The translations under genes were made by a program, and so were the position numbers. The notes under the pieces are model-generated. The model saw only the letters and a list, made by a program, of their open reading frames with translations. It was not told the origin of the DNA and made no database searches. From contig NZ_JAEKJZ010000002.1 in the NCBI RefSeq assembly GCF_017309185.1, positions 310,001 through 374,000 of the forward strand: a stretch of DNA of 64,000 bases, given 5' to 3'. The DNA is from Roseibium aggregatum (GTDB taxonomy: Bacteria; Pseudomonadota; Alphaproteobacteria; Rhizobiales; Stappiaceae). Within the stretch, counting starts at the first letter, position 1, and each line of letters starts with the position of its first letter. Below, piece after piece: positions 35,995-45,412 of the stretch.

Positions 35995-37848
35995 CTACAA
36001 GATGTTCAGGAGCTCGTCGAAGAGCTCGTTGATGGTCTGCATCACCCTGGCATTGGCCGCGTAGGCGTTCTCAAGCTGCACCATGAAGGCCAGTTCCGTA
36101 TCGAGGTCCACCGCGTAGCTTTCCTCGTAGCGGATCGCCAGGTTGACGGTGAGGGTCTCCTTGGCCTGCTGATAGGTGGCCGCGTCTTCGGCCTGATTGC
36201 CCTGGAACGCCACGGTCTGGTTGACATAATCGAGCACCGTTCCCTGGAACGGCGACGAAGCGCTGCCGATGCCCGCAGCCGGGTCGAAATACGCGGTGCC
36301 GGACGCAAGGGCATCCGCCAGAAACTGGGCCCGCGCGGGATCGTTCGCGGTGTTGGCCGTCGGCGTCGTCTGATAGTTCACCAGAAGCGCGCTGTCGGTC
36401 AGAAGATCCGGGTTGACCCGGATGCCGCTCGCAAAGCCAAGACGCTGGCTGCCATCCTCCAGCGCGTCGGTGAAAAGCTCCGGCCCATCGCGCTGATCAA
36501 CGAAAATCGCAAGGCCGAGCCCCTGGTCGGTATTCGCCGTGACCGTCACGTCGGCGGTCAGGCTCTCGACGCTGGTCGGCGCGCCGGTATCGCCCAGAAT
36601 GCGCAGCTCGTCGGATCCGTTGTTGCTGACCTGAAGGCCGGTGGCGCCAAGCGCGGCAATGATGTTGGTGATGTAGGTCGCTTCCGTTCCACTGGATATA
36701 TCGATCCCGAAAACCGTGTCGTTCGGATCCGCGGTCGCCGAATTGTCCAGAGGCAGAAGCGACGGATCCTCAACCGCCACAAGGGTGACGGACTGCTCGA
36801 CGCCCGAACTGTCCGTGTATTCCAGGGAAATCGTGTTTCCGGGCTGCAGAGCGGAGACGTCGAGATCGAAACCGGTATCGGGCGCGACCGTGACGGCCGT
36901 GCTGTCGACCGTGACGTTCGAGAAGGCAAGCGACAGTTCCGCCGCGATCGTGTCCAGCTGCGCTTGCGCCTCGACCAGAATGTCGTCCCTGAGCTCTGCT
37001 GTTGCAACCAGTGTCCCTGACCGGGACGCGGAGATCAGATCGTAGGTGGAACCGCCCGGTGTCGTGACGGTGACCGTGTTGCCGGCCTGTCCGGGCTGAA
37101 GCAGATGCGTGGGCGTGAAACTCAGGGTGGATGCCCGATTGTCGGCATAGAGCTGTTGTCCGTCGGCGGTCTGAATGAACAGCGTGCCGTCGGTGTCCTT
37201 GCTCACATCGACATCGATGTACCCGGAAAGCTGCTCCAGGAGCCTGTCGCGCTCGTCTTCCATGTCCGCCGTGGACACGCCGGCCTGCTCCGCTTCGCGG
37301 ATGGTCTCGTCGATATCCTCGATACTTGAAAGAATATTGTTCACTGTCTCGGTCTGGCTGGCCAGAGACGTATCCGCTTCCTGCCGCAGGTCCGCGATCT
37401 GCTCGTAGGAGGTGCTGAGTTCCCGGGCGATGGCCTCGGCGGCCGAGACGACCTCCTTTTGCGCGGCGTAGCTCCCCGGCTCGTTGATCAAAATGGACAG
37501 CGCGGAAGACAACTGCGTCGACAGGGCCGCCAGACCGCTATCGTCATCGATCGTGCCGAAAATGTCGTCCAGCCTGTCGGTGAAGTCGGCGATTTCCTTG
37601 GCGTAATTCGTATCGGCGAGCGAATTGAAGTAATCTGTCTGAAGCTGTTCGTTGACGACACGGCGAATTTCCGTCGCCGTAATCCCGGCGACGTTTCCCT
37701 GGCCATCGAAAAACGCGTCCGCCGAAATCGTTTTCTTGGAATAGCCGGCCGTATCCGCGTTCGCGATGTTGGTTGCCGTAACATCCAACTGACGCTGATT
37801 GTAGGAAATTCCGAAGACCGCGGTGTTGAGGGCGCTTGTCAGACCCAT
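35995..37848 (-). CDS. flgK: Hook-associated protein FlgK (HAP1)
   Basis: FlgK is the first hook-filament junction protein. The 617-residue product starts MGLTSALNTAVFGISYNQRQ, has the rod/hook signature TATNIANADTAGYSKK, a long variable central part, and the C-terminal FMVQLENAYAANARVMQTIN. This combination is diagnostic. It lies between flgE (73-base gap) and flgL. Confidence 0.93.
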   Translation of the reverse strand: MGLTSALNTAVFGISYNQRQLDVTATNIANADTAGYSKKTISADAFFDGQGNVAGITATEIRRVVNEQLQTDYFNSLADTNYAKEIADFTDRLDDIFGTIDDDSGLAALSTQLSSALSILINEPGSYAAQKEVVSAAEAIARELSTSYEQIADLRQEADTSLASQTETVNNILSSIEDIDETIREAEQAGVSTADMEDERDRLLEQLSGYIDVDVSKDTDGTLFIQTADGQQLYADNRASTLSFTPTHLLQPGQAGNTVTVTTPGGSTYDLISASRSGTLVATAELRDDILVEAQAQLDTIAAELSLAFSNVTVDSTAVTVAPDTGFDLDVSALQPGNTISLEYTDSSGVEQSVTLVAVEDPSLLPLDNSATADPNDTVFGIDISSGTEATYITNIIAALGATGLQVSNNGSDELRILGDTGAPTSVESLTADVTVTANTDQGLGLAIFVDQRDGPELFTDALEDGSQRLGFASGIRVNPDLLTDSALLVNYQTTPTANTANDPARAQFLADALASGTAYFDPAAGIGSASSPFQGTVLDYVNQTVAFQGNQAEDAATYQQAKETLTVNLAIRYEESYAVDLDTELAFMVQLENAYAANARVMQTINELFDELLNIL

Positions 37849-37921
37849 TGCGGCGTCTCCCTGGTTTAACGCGACTGAACCGGACGGGCCGACGGGTCAG
37901 AACCCGTCGGCGGTCAGGATG

Positions 37922-39307
37922 TTACCGGACCATGTTCAGGGCATCGTCCAGCATCTCATCCGCGGAGGTGACCACCTTGGAGTTCGCCGAGTAGGCCTGC
38001 TGGGTAATGATCAGTTTGGAGAACTCGTCCGCGATGTCCGCGTTGGAGAGCTCCAGCTTCTTCGACAGGATCTGCCCGCCCCCGGACAGATCGGCCGCTC
38101 CGGACGATGTCGTCGAAGCGAAAGCCGCCCCATCGACACGCTGCAGATACTGCTCGGCTTCGAAGGTCGCCAGCGGAATCTCGTAAACCGCCCGGCGCTG
38201 ACTGTTGGAATAGTTGGCGATCACCCTGCCCGCTTCGTCAACGGTGACACTGGTCAACTCACCCGCCGGATAGCCGTCCTGGTCGAGAGACACCGAACTC
38301 GCCGTTCCGTCGGGATCGGAATACTGGGTCAGATCCCCGCCGGAAAACGTGACCTCGACGTTGGTCGCGGTCGATCCGTCGATGACCAGAGAGGCGATGT
38401 CGAAGCCGTCGCCGGTGCCGTTGACCGCACCGATCGAACCCGCGGTCAGGGAGTTGAGCGCACCGGAACTGGTGAAATCCGCATCGCCGACGTGCCACCA
38501 GGAATTGGTCGCGTCGCCATCGGTGTTGATGTACATGCCCCAGGTATCGAGCACAACGGGCGGCCCCACATCCGCGTTCGCGATCTTCGCGTAGCGGACT
38601 TCGACATTCATCGCCGTGCCGTTGTCATTGTAGATGGTGATCGAACCGCCGGAAATGGAGCTGTCCAGGAAGGCGAGTTCGTCCGCGACCGGAATGTCCG
38701 CGCTTGCGGTGACACCGGAGTCCAGCAAGGCGGAAGCAATCGAGCCGTCATAATCGTTGGTTTGCGGAACGCGCGGCAGGTTGGCCTGATACTCCACAGT
38801 TGTGGTCGCGGAGGCCGGCAGCGGCTGATTGTCCACCAGGACCACGGTCGGATTGTCGCCCACCGGATTGCCGGTGATCGGGTCGAGCGGAAAGCCCTGC
38901 AGGTAATAGCCCGCCGCGTTGATCAGGTAGCCTTCCTGGTCGCGCTCGAAGTCGCCGCCGCGGGTATAATAGGTTTCCTCAGCGAACGTCGTCGATCCAT
39001 CGACCACATCGGCCGCCTTGGTCACGACGAAGTACCCTTCCCCGTTGATCGCCATGTAGGTGTCCACATCGACGGACGTTATATCGCCCTGAACGGTGTT
39101 GGTCGCACGGGAAGTGGCAAAGGTGGTGCCGGAGACCTGCTGGAACTGATTGGCTCCGCCGCCCGCGACAAGATCGGAAAAGGTCGTGTCGAGCCGCTTG
39201 TATCCGGTCGTTTGCGAGTTGGCGACGTTACCGGAGATGTTTTCAAGAGCCGTTGCCTGCGCGGTCAGTCCGGAAACCGCCGAATTGATAGCCCCATAAA
39301 TACCCAT
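37922..39307 (-). CDS. flgE: Flagellar hook protein FlgE
   Basis: FlgE polymerises into the hook. The 461-residue product starts MGIYGAINSAVSGLTAQATA, with ENISGNVANSQTTGYKRL, the central DTYMAINGEGYFVVTK, and the C-terminal ADEFSKLIITQQAYSANSKV. Length is typical of alphaproteobacterial FlgE. A sigma-54 element lies about 70 bases upstream. It opens the minus operon flgE-flgK-flgL. Confidence 0.95.
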   Translation of the reverse strand: MGIYGAINSAVSGLTAQATALENISGNVANSQTTGYKRLDTTFSDLVAGGGANQFQQVSGTTFATSRATNTVQGDITSVDVDTYMAINGEGYFVVTKAADVVDGSTTFAEETYYTRGGDFERDQEGYLINAAGYYLQGFPLDPITGNPVGDNPTVVLVDNQPLPASATTTVEYQANLPRVPQTNDYDGSIASALLDSGVTASADIPVADELAFLDSSISGGSITIYNDNGTAMNVEVRYAKIANADVGPPVVLDTWGMYINTDGDATNSWWHVGDADFTSSGALNSLTAGSIGAVNGTGDGFDIASLVIDGSTATNVEVTFSGGDLTQYSDPDGTASSVSLDQDGYPAGELTSVTVDEAGRVIANYSNSQRRAVYEIPLATFEAEQYLQRVDGAAFASTTSSGAADLSGGGQILSKKLELSNADIADEFSKLIITQQAYSANSKVVTSADEMLDDALNMVR

Positions 39308-39373
39308 TTTTCATCCTCTTGATTGCCTTGGGCACAGTGACGCGGGCATCCGCCCAAAATCGCCTCCCTCCCC

Positions 39374-39389
39374 GCAAAGGACGTGCCAA
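39374..39389 (-). promoter_or_regulatory. Sigma-54 promoter for flgE
   Basis: Read on the minus strand the element is TGGCACGTCCTTTGC, with GG and GC ten bases apart and the full TGGCACG-N4-TTGC consensus. Transcription would start near 39362, about 55 bases before flgE. Confidence 0.8.
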
Positions 39390-39597
39390 CTCCGACATTT
39401 CCAATTTTTTCCAAGCCTTTCCAATTATTTAGGTGTTACACTATGATTTCCGAGCATGTCCGGACTCCCGGCAATTCAGGCCGAAGGGGCAAAAACTTCC
39501 ACACAAGCTGGGCAAGACTATCCCTCCGGTGCCTAGCGGCTTTCGGGGACTTGCGTCCGCGGTCGGAGCCTGCCACTTTTCCGCGGATTGAAACGAA
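39390..39597. other. Gap between flgE and the moxR operon
   Basis: About 210 bases without a gene. It is AT-rich around 39395-39450 and probably holds an activator site for flgE and the promoter of the moxR operon. No confident motif was identified; the antisense open frame reaching into moxR is a shadow. Confidence 0.35.
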
Positions 39598-40455
39598 ATG
39601 GATGACCATATGCGCTTTGAAGGAACCGACGACTATATCGCAACGGAAGACCTGCGGATCGCCGTCAACGCCGCGGTTGCCCTGGAACGCCCGCTTCTCG
39701 TCAAGGGGGAACCCGGCACCGGCAAGACCGTTCTTGCCGCCCAGGTGGCCGAGGCACTGAAGGCCCCGCTCATCGAATGGCATGTCAAATCGACCACCAA
39801 GGCGCAGCAAGGCCTTTACGAGTACGATGCGGTTTCCCGTCTTCGCGACAGCCAGCTCGGCGACGAGAGGGTGCAGGACATCAACAATTACATCCGCAAG
39901 GGCAAACTCTGGGAAGCCTTCGTCGCCCCGGAAAGGCCTGTCCTTCTGATCGACGAGATCGACAAGGCCGACATCGAATTTCCCAACGACCTCCTCCTGG
40001 AACTCGACCGTATGGAGTTTCATGTCTACGAGACGGGCGAGACCGTCCGGGCCAGACAGCGTCCGGTAGTCATCATCACCTCAAACAACGAAAAGGACCT
40101 GCCGGACGCTTTCCTGCGCCGTTGTTTCTTCCATTTCATCAAGTTTCCCGACCCTGAAACCATGGCCGAGATCGTCGAAGTCCATTTTCCCGGCCTGAAG
40201 AAGCGCCTGCTGAACGAAGCCCTGCGCCTGTTCTTCGAGGTGCGCGATGTGCCCGGACTGAAAAAGAAGCCGTCGACCTCCGAACTGATCGACTGGGTCA
40301 AACTTCTTTTGAACGAAGACGTCGATCCCGAAACGCTTCGTCAACAGGATAGTACCAAACTGATCCCGCCGCTGCATGGCGCGCTTCTGAAGAACGAGCA
40401 GGACGTTCACCTCTTCGAACGTCTTGCATTCATGGCCCGCCGGGAACGCAGCTAA
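39598..40455 (+). CDS. MoxR-family AAA+ ATPase
   Basis: MoxR ATPases act as chaperones, usually with a VWA-domain partner encoded nearby. The 285-residue product has Walker A GEPGTGKT (about 36-43), Walker B VLLIDEID (about 115-122), sensor 1 VIITSNNEKDLPDAFLRRC and a C-terminal lid domain. The family is clear. It is the first gene of a run that ends with a VWA protein and a methyltransferase; the expected VWA partner lies at 44237, not immediately downstream. Confidence 0.9.
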   Translation: MDDHMRFEGTDDYIATEDLRIAVNAAVALERPLLVKGEPGTGKTVLAAQVAEALKAPLIEWHVKSTTKAQQGLYEYDAVSRLRDSQLGDERVQDINNYIRKGKLWEAFVAPERPVLLIDEIDKADIEFPNDLLLELDRMEFHVYETGETVRARQRPVVIITSNNEKDLPDAFLRRCFFHFIKFPDPETMAEIVEVHFPGLKKRLLNEALRLFFEVRDVPGLKKKPSTSELIDWVKLLLNEDVDPETLRQQDSTKLIPPLHGALLKNEQDVHLFERLAFMARRERS

Positions 40456-40471
40456 ACAAGAGGAAAACATC

Positions 40472-41011
40472 TTGCCTCAACGGCCCGCAGCCCTGCTTCC
40501 GATTGCCGTCGTGCTTGTGTCCGTCTTCTGCGCCCTTCCTGCGCGCGCTCAGGTTCCACCCGAGGAGGAAGCAGGCTGGCAGAGCGATGTCGGCGGTCTG
40601 AGCCATTTCTCCGGGCTACGCTGCCCCGACACGATCGGGTCGTTTTACCGGGTAAAGGCCATGGCAAGCGACGGCGTCAGTCTGGCGGGATGCATCTATA
40701 CCGGTCAGGACGGCCTCACCGCCGTCCTGCGCAAGCACCTCCTGGGCACCGGACGGCGTGAAGCGCTGGCCTTTTCCAGAAACTACAAGTCCGCCGGCTT
40801 CGAACCGGTCAAAATGAGCGGCGCCGCCGCATCCGGCATCTCGTTCCGGACACGGAACTGGACACCGTCGAGCCTGTTGGAAACCTTCTGGTATTTCTCC
40901 GGCGAAAAGGCGGACTATACTCTGTGGATCGCTTACACGTTGCCCGCCCAGGAAGGAGAAGTCGGACCGGCGCTCGAGGTCTTCACCGACGCGCTGGCCC
41001 TTCAGAACTGA
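40472..41011 (+). CDS. Exported protein of unknown function
   Basis: The 179-residue product has an N-terminal signal peptide (about 1-27, ending PARAQ) and a small alpha/beta mature part with two Cys (in LRCPDTIG and LAGCIYTG) that could pair in the periplasm. I do not recognise the family. The start is likely a TTG at 40472 preceded by AGAGGA, 16 bases after moxR; the frame is also open into moxR. Close spacing suggests co-transcription. Confidence 0.65.
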   Translation: MPQRPAALLPIAVVLVSVFCALPARAQVPPEEEAGWQSDVGGLSHFSGLRCPDTIGSFYRVKAMASDGVSLAGCIYTGQDGLTAVLRKHLLGTGRREALAFSRNYKSAGFEPVKMSGAAASGISFRTRNWTPSSLLETFWYFSGEKADYTLWIAYTLPAQEGEVGPALEVFTDALALQN

Positions 41012-41057
41012 CCCGGCCGGACGGCTGGCCCGCAATACCATTAGGCTGAACGAAACC

Positions 41058-41567
41058 ATGCGCCTCCTGCTTCTGAGACATGCCAAATCCGACTGGGGAG
41101 ATTCCGATCTTGCGGACATCGACCGGCCGCTCAATGCGCGCGGCAAGGCGGCCGCTCAGACAATGGCAAGGTATCTGAAAGAGAACGGCCTGCTACCGAA
41201 TCAGATCCTGTGTTCGACCGCGCAGCGAACCCGGGAAACCCTCTCCAGACTGCTGCCTCAGATGCCGTTCGAAGCCCAGATTCAATTGATGTCCGACCTC
41301 TACAGGCAAAGCGAGGACGACTATATCGGCCTGATCCGCAAATACGGCGGACGAACGCAGAACCTTATGGTGATCGGCCATAACCCGGCGACAGAACTGA
41401 CGGCTTTCAACCTGTCCGGCACCGGCGACGGCAACGCGCTTTCGGAAATCCAGGAAAAGTACCCGACCGGGGCGCTCGCCGTGATCGATTTCGACATCGC
41501 GGACTGGTCGGAGCTTGAAGTCAGGACCGGCCACCTGGAAAGATTCGTCAAGCCGAGGGACCTTTAA
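41058..41567 (+). CDS. SixA-like phosphohistidine phosphatase
   Basis: The 169-residue product has the histidine phosphatase motif LLLLRHAKSDWG with catalytic His8 and a second His in MVIGHNPATEL. The short form without other domains matches SixA, which dephosphorylates HPt proteins such as ArcB in E. coli. An HPt protein is encoded at 50141, but a link is only speculation. The gap to the previous gene is 46 bases. Confidence 0.85.
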   Translation: MRLLLLRHAKSDWGDSDLADIDRPLNARGKAAAQTMARYLKENGLLPNQILCSTAQRTRETLSRLLPQMPFEAQIQLMSDLYRQSEDDYIGLIRKYGGRTQNLMVIGHNPATELTAFNLSGTGDGNALSEIQEKYPTGALAVIDFDIADWSELEVRTGHLERFVKPRDL

Positions 41568-41613
41568 TTGCACTCGAGCGCCTTCGCGCCTACATCACGC
41601 GCTGGAGGTGCCC

Positions 41614-43107
41614 GTGAACCCTTTGACCACACTTGCGGAAGAAACCCGGCTGACCCTGGCGAACCTTGCCGATGCAGCCAGCGACCTGACCGTGCCAAGC
41701 CTTCGGCTCGGCGTGACCGGTCTGGCGCGGGCCGGCAAGACGGTGTTTCTGACCGCACTGGTGCACAATCTGGTCCACGGTGGGCGCCTGCCTGTGTTCA
41801 GCGCGGCTGCGGGCCGGCGCATGACCGGCGCGCGGCTGCAGCCTCAACCTGACGACACCGTCCCGCGCTTCGAATACGAGGCCCATGTCCGCGATCTGAT
41901 CGGCAACCGCGTCTGGCCGGAATCCACCCGCCAGGTCGCCGAACTGAGGCTGACGATCGACTATGAAAGCGCGTCCTACATTCATCGCAAGCTCGGCCCG
42001 GGCCGCCTGCATGTCGACCTGATCGACTACCCGGGCGAATGGCTTCTGGACCTGCCACTCCTGTCCAAGGACTACGCGGCCTTCTCCAGGGAGGCTCTGG
42101 ACCGGGCCCGGGCGCACTATCGCAAAGAGATTGCCGCCCCTTTTCTCGAAACGCTGAAGCAAGCGCAGCCCGACGCGCCGGCGGAAGAACCGAGCGCGCA
42201 AAATCTCGCCGGCTGTTTCAAGACCTATCTGGCCGCCTGCCGGGCCGATACCCACGCGCTCTCCATGCTGCCGCCCGGACGTTTCCTGATGCCGGGCGAC
42301 ATGGACGGCTCCCCCGCGTTGACCTTCGCGCCCCTGGACATTCCCAGAGACGCGCCCGCCGCCCGGTCCGGAACGTTGCGCGCCATGATGGAGCGGCGCT
42401 ACGAGGCCTACAAGGCCCATGTCGTGAGACCTTTCTTCCGGAACCATTTCGCCAGGCTCGACCGCCAGATCGTTCTCGTGGATGTGCTTCATGCGCTGAA
42501 TGCCGGACCGCATGCGGTTGCGGATCTGGAAGTGGCCTTGAGCGAAGTCCTCGAAGCCTTCCGGCCCGGCAAACGAAGCTGGTTGTCGTCCATCCTGACG
42601 CGGCGCATCGACCGCATTCTCTTCGCCGCCACCAAAGCGGACCACTTGCACCGCTCCGACCACGACCGGCTGGAAGCCATTCTCAGACGGCTGGTGTCAA
42701 GAGCCGAAGAACGCGCCCGCTTCAAGGGCGCGGAGGTCGACGTTCTCGCGATGGCCGCCGTGAGGGCAACCCGGGAAGCGACCGTCAGGCACCGGGGAGA
42801 GGAACTGCCGGCCATCCTGGGAACGCCCCTGCCCGGAGAGCGGCTGAATGGTGACGCCTATGACGGCGAAACGGAAATCGCCATGTTTCCCGGCGACTTG
42901 CCGGAAAACGTTGAATCGCTTTTTGGACAAGCTGAATCGTTATCTGAAGATGCCCGTGCAGCGTTCCAGGCCGCGCAGAGCGATCTGCAGTTCCTGCGTT
43001 TCCGACCGCCCAGTCTGGACACAACCGCCGAAGGCCTCACCCTGTCCCTGCCGCATATCCGCTTGGACCGGGCGCTTGAATTTCTGATTGGAGACCGACT
43101 GGCATGA
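41614..43107 (+). CDS. YcjX-family P-loop NTPase
   Basis: The 497-residue product has a P loop GLARAGKT (about 31-38 from this start), a DLIDYPGEWLLDLPLL switch region, and an N(T)KAD-like ATKADHL, matching YcjX (DUF463). The family is stress-linked and usually paired with YcjF; its role is unresolved. The GTG at 41614 has GGAGG 5 bases upstream; the open frame continues upstream into the phosphatase gene but that part is Ser/Arg-rich. It shares four bases with the next gene (ATGA). Confidence 0.88.
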   Translation: MNPLTTLAEETRLTLANLADAASDLTVPSLRLGVTGLARAGKTVFLTALVHNLVHGGRLPVFSAAAGRRMTGARLQPQPDDTVPRFEYEAHVRDLIGNRVWPESTRQVAELRLTIDYESASYIHRKLGPGRLHVDLIDYPGEWLLDLPLLSKDYAAFSREALDRARAHYRKEIAAPFLETLKQAQPDAPAEEPSAQNLAGCFKTYLAACRADTHALSMLPPGRFLMPGDMDGSPALTFAPLDIPRDAPAARSGTLRAMMERRYEAYKAHVVRPFFRNHFARLDRQIVLVDVLHALNAGPHAVADLEVALSEVLEAFRPGKRSWLSSILTRRIDRILFAATKADHLHRSDHDRLEAILRRLVSRAEERARFKGAEVDVLAMAAVRATREATVRHRGEELPAILGTPLPGERLNGDAYDGETEIAMFPGDLPENVESLFGQAESLSEDARAAFQAAQSDLQFLRFRPPSLDTTAEGLTLSLPHIRLDRALEFLIGDRLA

Positions 43108-44180
43108 CCGGGACCATTCCCCCTTCAGGCCCGGCGTCCGGGCCCCCTTCCACCCGTAAGCCCGCTGCGTTCCGTCTTGATGACAGCAAGGTGCGGTTGA
43201 CCGACGACGAGACCCGAAAGCCGTCGGCCAACGAGACACTGATCACCGAAACCCTGCTGGAAGAGGACGTTCCCCGCCTGCCGCGCGAGGCCAGCACGCC
43301 GCGCACCGGTTTCAATTTCGGAAAATGGCTCACGATCGGGCTCGGAGGGCTCGCGTCCCTGGCGGTCGGCCTGGCGGTTGACAGCCTGATCCGCGACCTT
43401 TTTGCCCGAACCGACTGGCTTGGCTGGCTGGGTATCGCTCTGGCCGCGCTGGCCGCCCTGGGTCTGCTCGGACTGGTTTTCCGCGAGATCGCCGGAGTGC
43501 TCCGGCTCGGCCGGATCGACCATCTGCGCGAGCGGCTGGCAACCGCGGCGGAAGCGGACGATGCCAGGGCCGCGACCGCCACTTTGAAGGAACTTCTGGC
43601 GCTCTATGCCGACCGGCCGGAAACGGCCCAGGGCCGCAAGATCCTGGCAGGCCATATGCGCGAGGTGATCGACGGAGCGGATCTGGTCAAGCTTGCCGAG
43701 CGCGATCTTCTGGCGCCACTCGATCAGGAAGCCCGCCGGATCGTCATGAACAGCGCCAAGCGGGTTTCGGTCGTCACGGCGGTCAGCCCGCGTGCGCTGG
43801 TCGACCTTCTGGCGGTCCTGTTCGAGAACCTGAGAACCATTCGCCGCCTGTCCGCCCTTTATGGCGGGCGGCCCGGAACGCTCGGTTTCCTGCGGCTCGC
43901 CAAACACGTCATGGCTCACCTGGCGGTGACCGGCGGCATGGCGGCCGGCGACAGCCTGGCGTCCCAGGTTCTCGGTCACGGCATCGCCGCGCGTCTTTCC
44001 GCCCGGCTTGGCGAAGGCGTCGTCAACGGTCTGCTGACCGCCCGGATCGGCATCGCCGCCATCGCCGTCTGCCGGCCTTCGCCCTTCATCGCCACCAACG
44101 GACCGACCGTGTCGGAGTTCATGGGCGAACTGGTGTCTTCTTCCGAGAAGGCAGAAAGGGAAGGCTCGACAGACGCTTGA
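43104..44180 (+). CDS. YcjF-like TIGR01620/DUF697 membrane protein
   Basis: The 358-residue product has a polar N-terminus, two membrane helices (about 73-93 and 100-125), and a C-terminal DUF697 domain with hydrophobic glycine-rich helices (LAKHVMAHLAVTGGMAAGDS). It is the usual partner of YcjX. The overlap with ycjX indicates translational coupling. The C-terminal portion includes VCRPSPF, typical of the family. Confidence 0.85.
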   Translation: MTGTIPPSGPASGPPSTRKPAAFRLDDSKVRLTDDETRKPSANETLITETLLEEDVPRLPREASTPRTGFNFGKWLTIGLGGLASLAVGLAVDSLIRDLFARTDWLGWLGIALAALAALGLLGLVFREIAGVLRLGRIDHLRERLATAAEADDARAATATLKELLALYADRPETAQGRKILAGHMREVIDGADLVKLAERDLLAPLDQEARRIVMNSAKRVSVVTAVSPRALVDLLAVLFENLRTIRRLSALYGGRPGTLGFLRLAKHVMAHLAVTGGMAAGDSLASQVLGHGIAARLSARLGEGVVNGLLTARIGIAAIAVCRPSPFIATNGPTVSEFMGELVSSSEKAEREGSTDA

Positions 44181-44236
44181 TCCGTTCGCGCCCGGAAGGT
44201 CTCGACAGCCCTTCCCGGCGCCGTTACCCTCCGGCC

Positions 44237-45412
44237 ATGTTCATTACCTTCTTCACAGAGCTGAAATCCGCCGGCCTGCCGGTGTCCCTGAGAGAATATC
44301 TGTCGCTGATGGAAGCGCTGGATCAGGATCTTGCGGAAAAACGCGTCGAGGACTTCTATTATCTCGCCCGCGTCGCCCTGGTGAAGGACGAGAGCAATCT
44401 GGACAAGTTCGACCGGGTGTTCGGCCACGTTTTCAAGGGGCTCGATCTGATGAGCGATGTCCCGGCGACCGAACTCCCGGAAGAGTGGTTGCGCAAACTC
44501 GCCGAAAAGCATCTGAGCGAGGAGGAAAAGGCACAGATCGAGGCGCTCGGCGGCTTTGAAAAGCTGATGGAGACCCTGCGCGATCGACTGAAGGAGCAGG
44601 AAAAGCGCCATCAGGGCGGCAACAAGTGGATCGGTACCGCCGGCACCTCTCCCTTCGGCGCTTACGGCTACAATCCCGAGGGCGTGCGCATCGGCCAGCA
44701 CGAAAGCCGGCACAGACGCGCTGTGAAGGTCTGGGACAAGCGGGAATTCAAGGACCTCGACGACACCCAGTTGCTCGGTACCCGCAACATTCAGGTGGCG
44801 CTCAAGCGCCTGAGAAACTTCGCCCGCACCGGCGCGGCCGATGAACTCGATCTCGACGGCACCATCCGCTCGACCGCCCACAAGGGGCTTTTGGACATCA
44901 AGATGCGACCCGAACGGCACAATGCCGTCAAGGTGCTGCTGTTCTTCGACATCGGCGGATCCATGGACGACCATATTCGTGTCTGCGAAGAGCTTTTTTC
45001 AGCCGCCCGCTCCGAATTCAAGGTCATGGAGCATTTCTACTTCCACAATTGCCTTTACGAATACGTCTGGAAGGAAAACCGCCGCCGCCACACCGAGCGC
45101 ATCGCGACCATGGACGTGCTGCACAAGTACCCTGCCGACTACAAGATCGTTTTCGTCGGCGACGCGTCCATGAGCCCCTATGAGATCGCCTACGCCGGTG
45201 GCTCGGTCGAGCACTGGAACGAGGAACCGGGCGCCGACTGGATGCGGCGCGTCACCGGACTTTACAAGAACGCCATCTGGCTCAATCCCGTACGCCAGGA
45301 ACACTGGCATTACACCCATTCGATCCAGATGCTCAACGAGCTGATGGACGGACGCATGTTCCCGATGACCGTGGAAGGGCTCACCGAAGCCATGAAGGAA
45401 CTGGCCCGATGA
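44237..45412 (+). CDS. VWA/CoxE-like protein
   Basis: The 391-residue product starts MFITFFTELKSAGLPVSLRE, typical of VWA proteins paired with MoxR. The VWA domain carries FFDIGGSMDDHI, where the MIDAS motif reads D-x-G-x-S instead of D-x-S-x-S, followed by the Thr-less but conserved VFVGDASMSPYE. The MoxR at 39598 is its likely partner. It is separated from moxR by four genes, which is unusual. The start at 44237 is 56 bases after the DUF697 gene. Confidence 0.88.
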   Translation: MFITFFTELKSAGLPVSLREYLSLMEALDQDLAEKRVEDFYYLARVALVKDESNLDKFDRVFGHVFKGLDLMSDVPATELPEEWLRKLAEKHLSEEEKAQIEALGGFEKLMETLRDRLKEQEKRHQGGNKWIGTAGTSPFGAYGYNPEGVRIGQHESRHRRAVKVWDKREFKDLDDTQLLGTRNIQVALKRLRNFARTGAADELDLDGTIRSTAHKGLLDIKMRPERHNAVKVLLFFDIGGSMDDHIRVCEELFSAARSEFKVMEHFYFHNCLYEYVWKENRRRHTERIATMDVLHKYPADYKIVFVGDASMSPYEIAYAGGSVEHWNEEPGADWMRRVTGLYKNAIWLNPVRQEHWHYTHSIQMLNELMDGRMFPMTVEGLTEAMKELAR

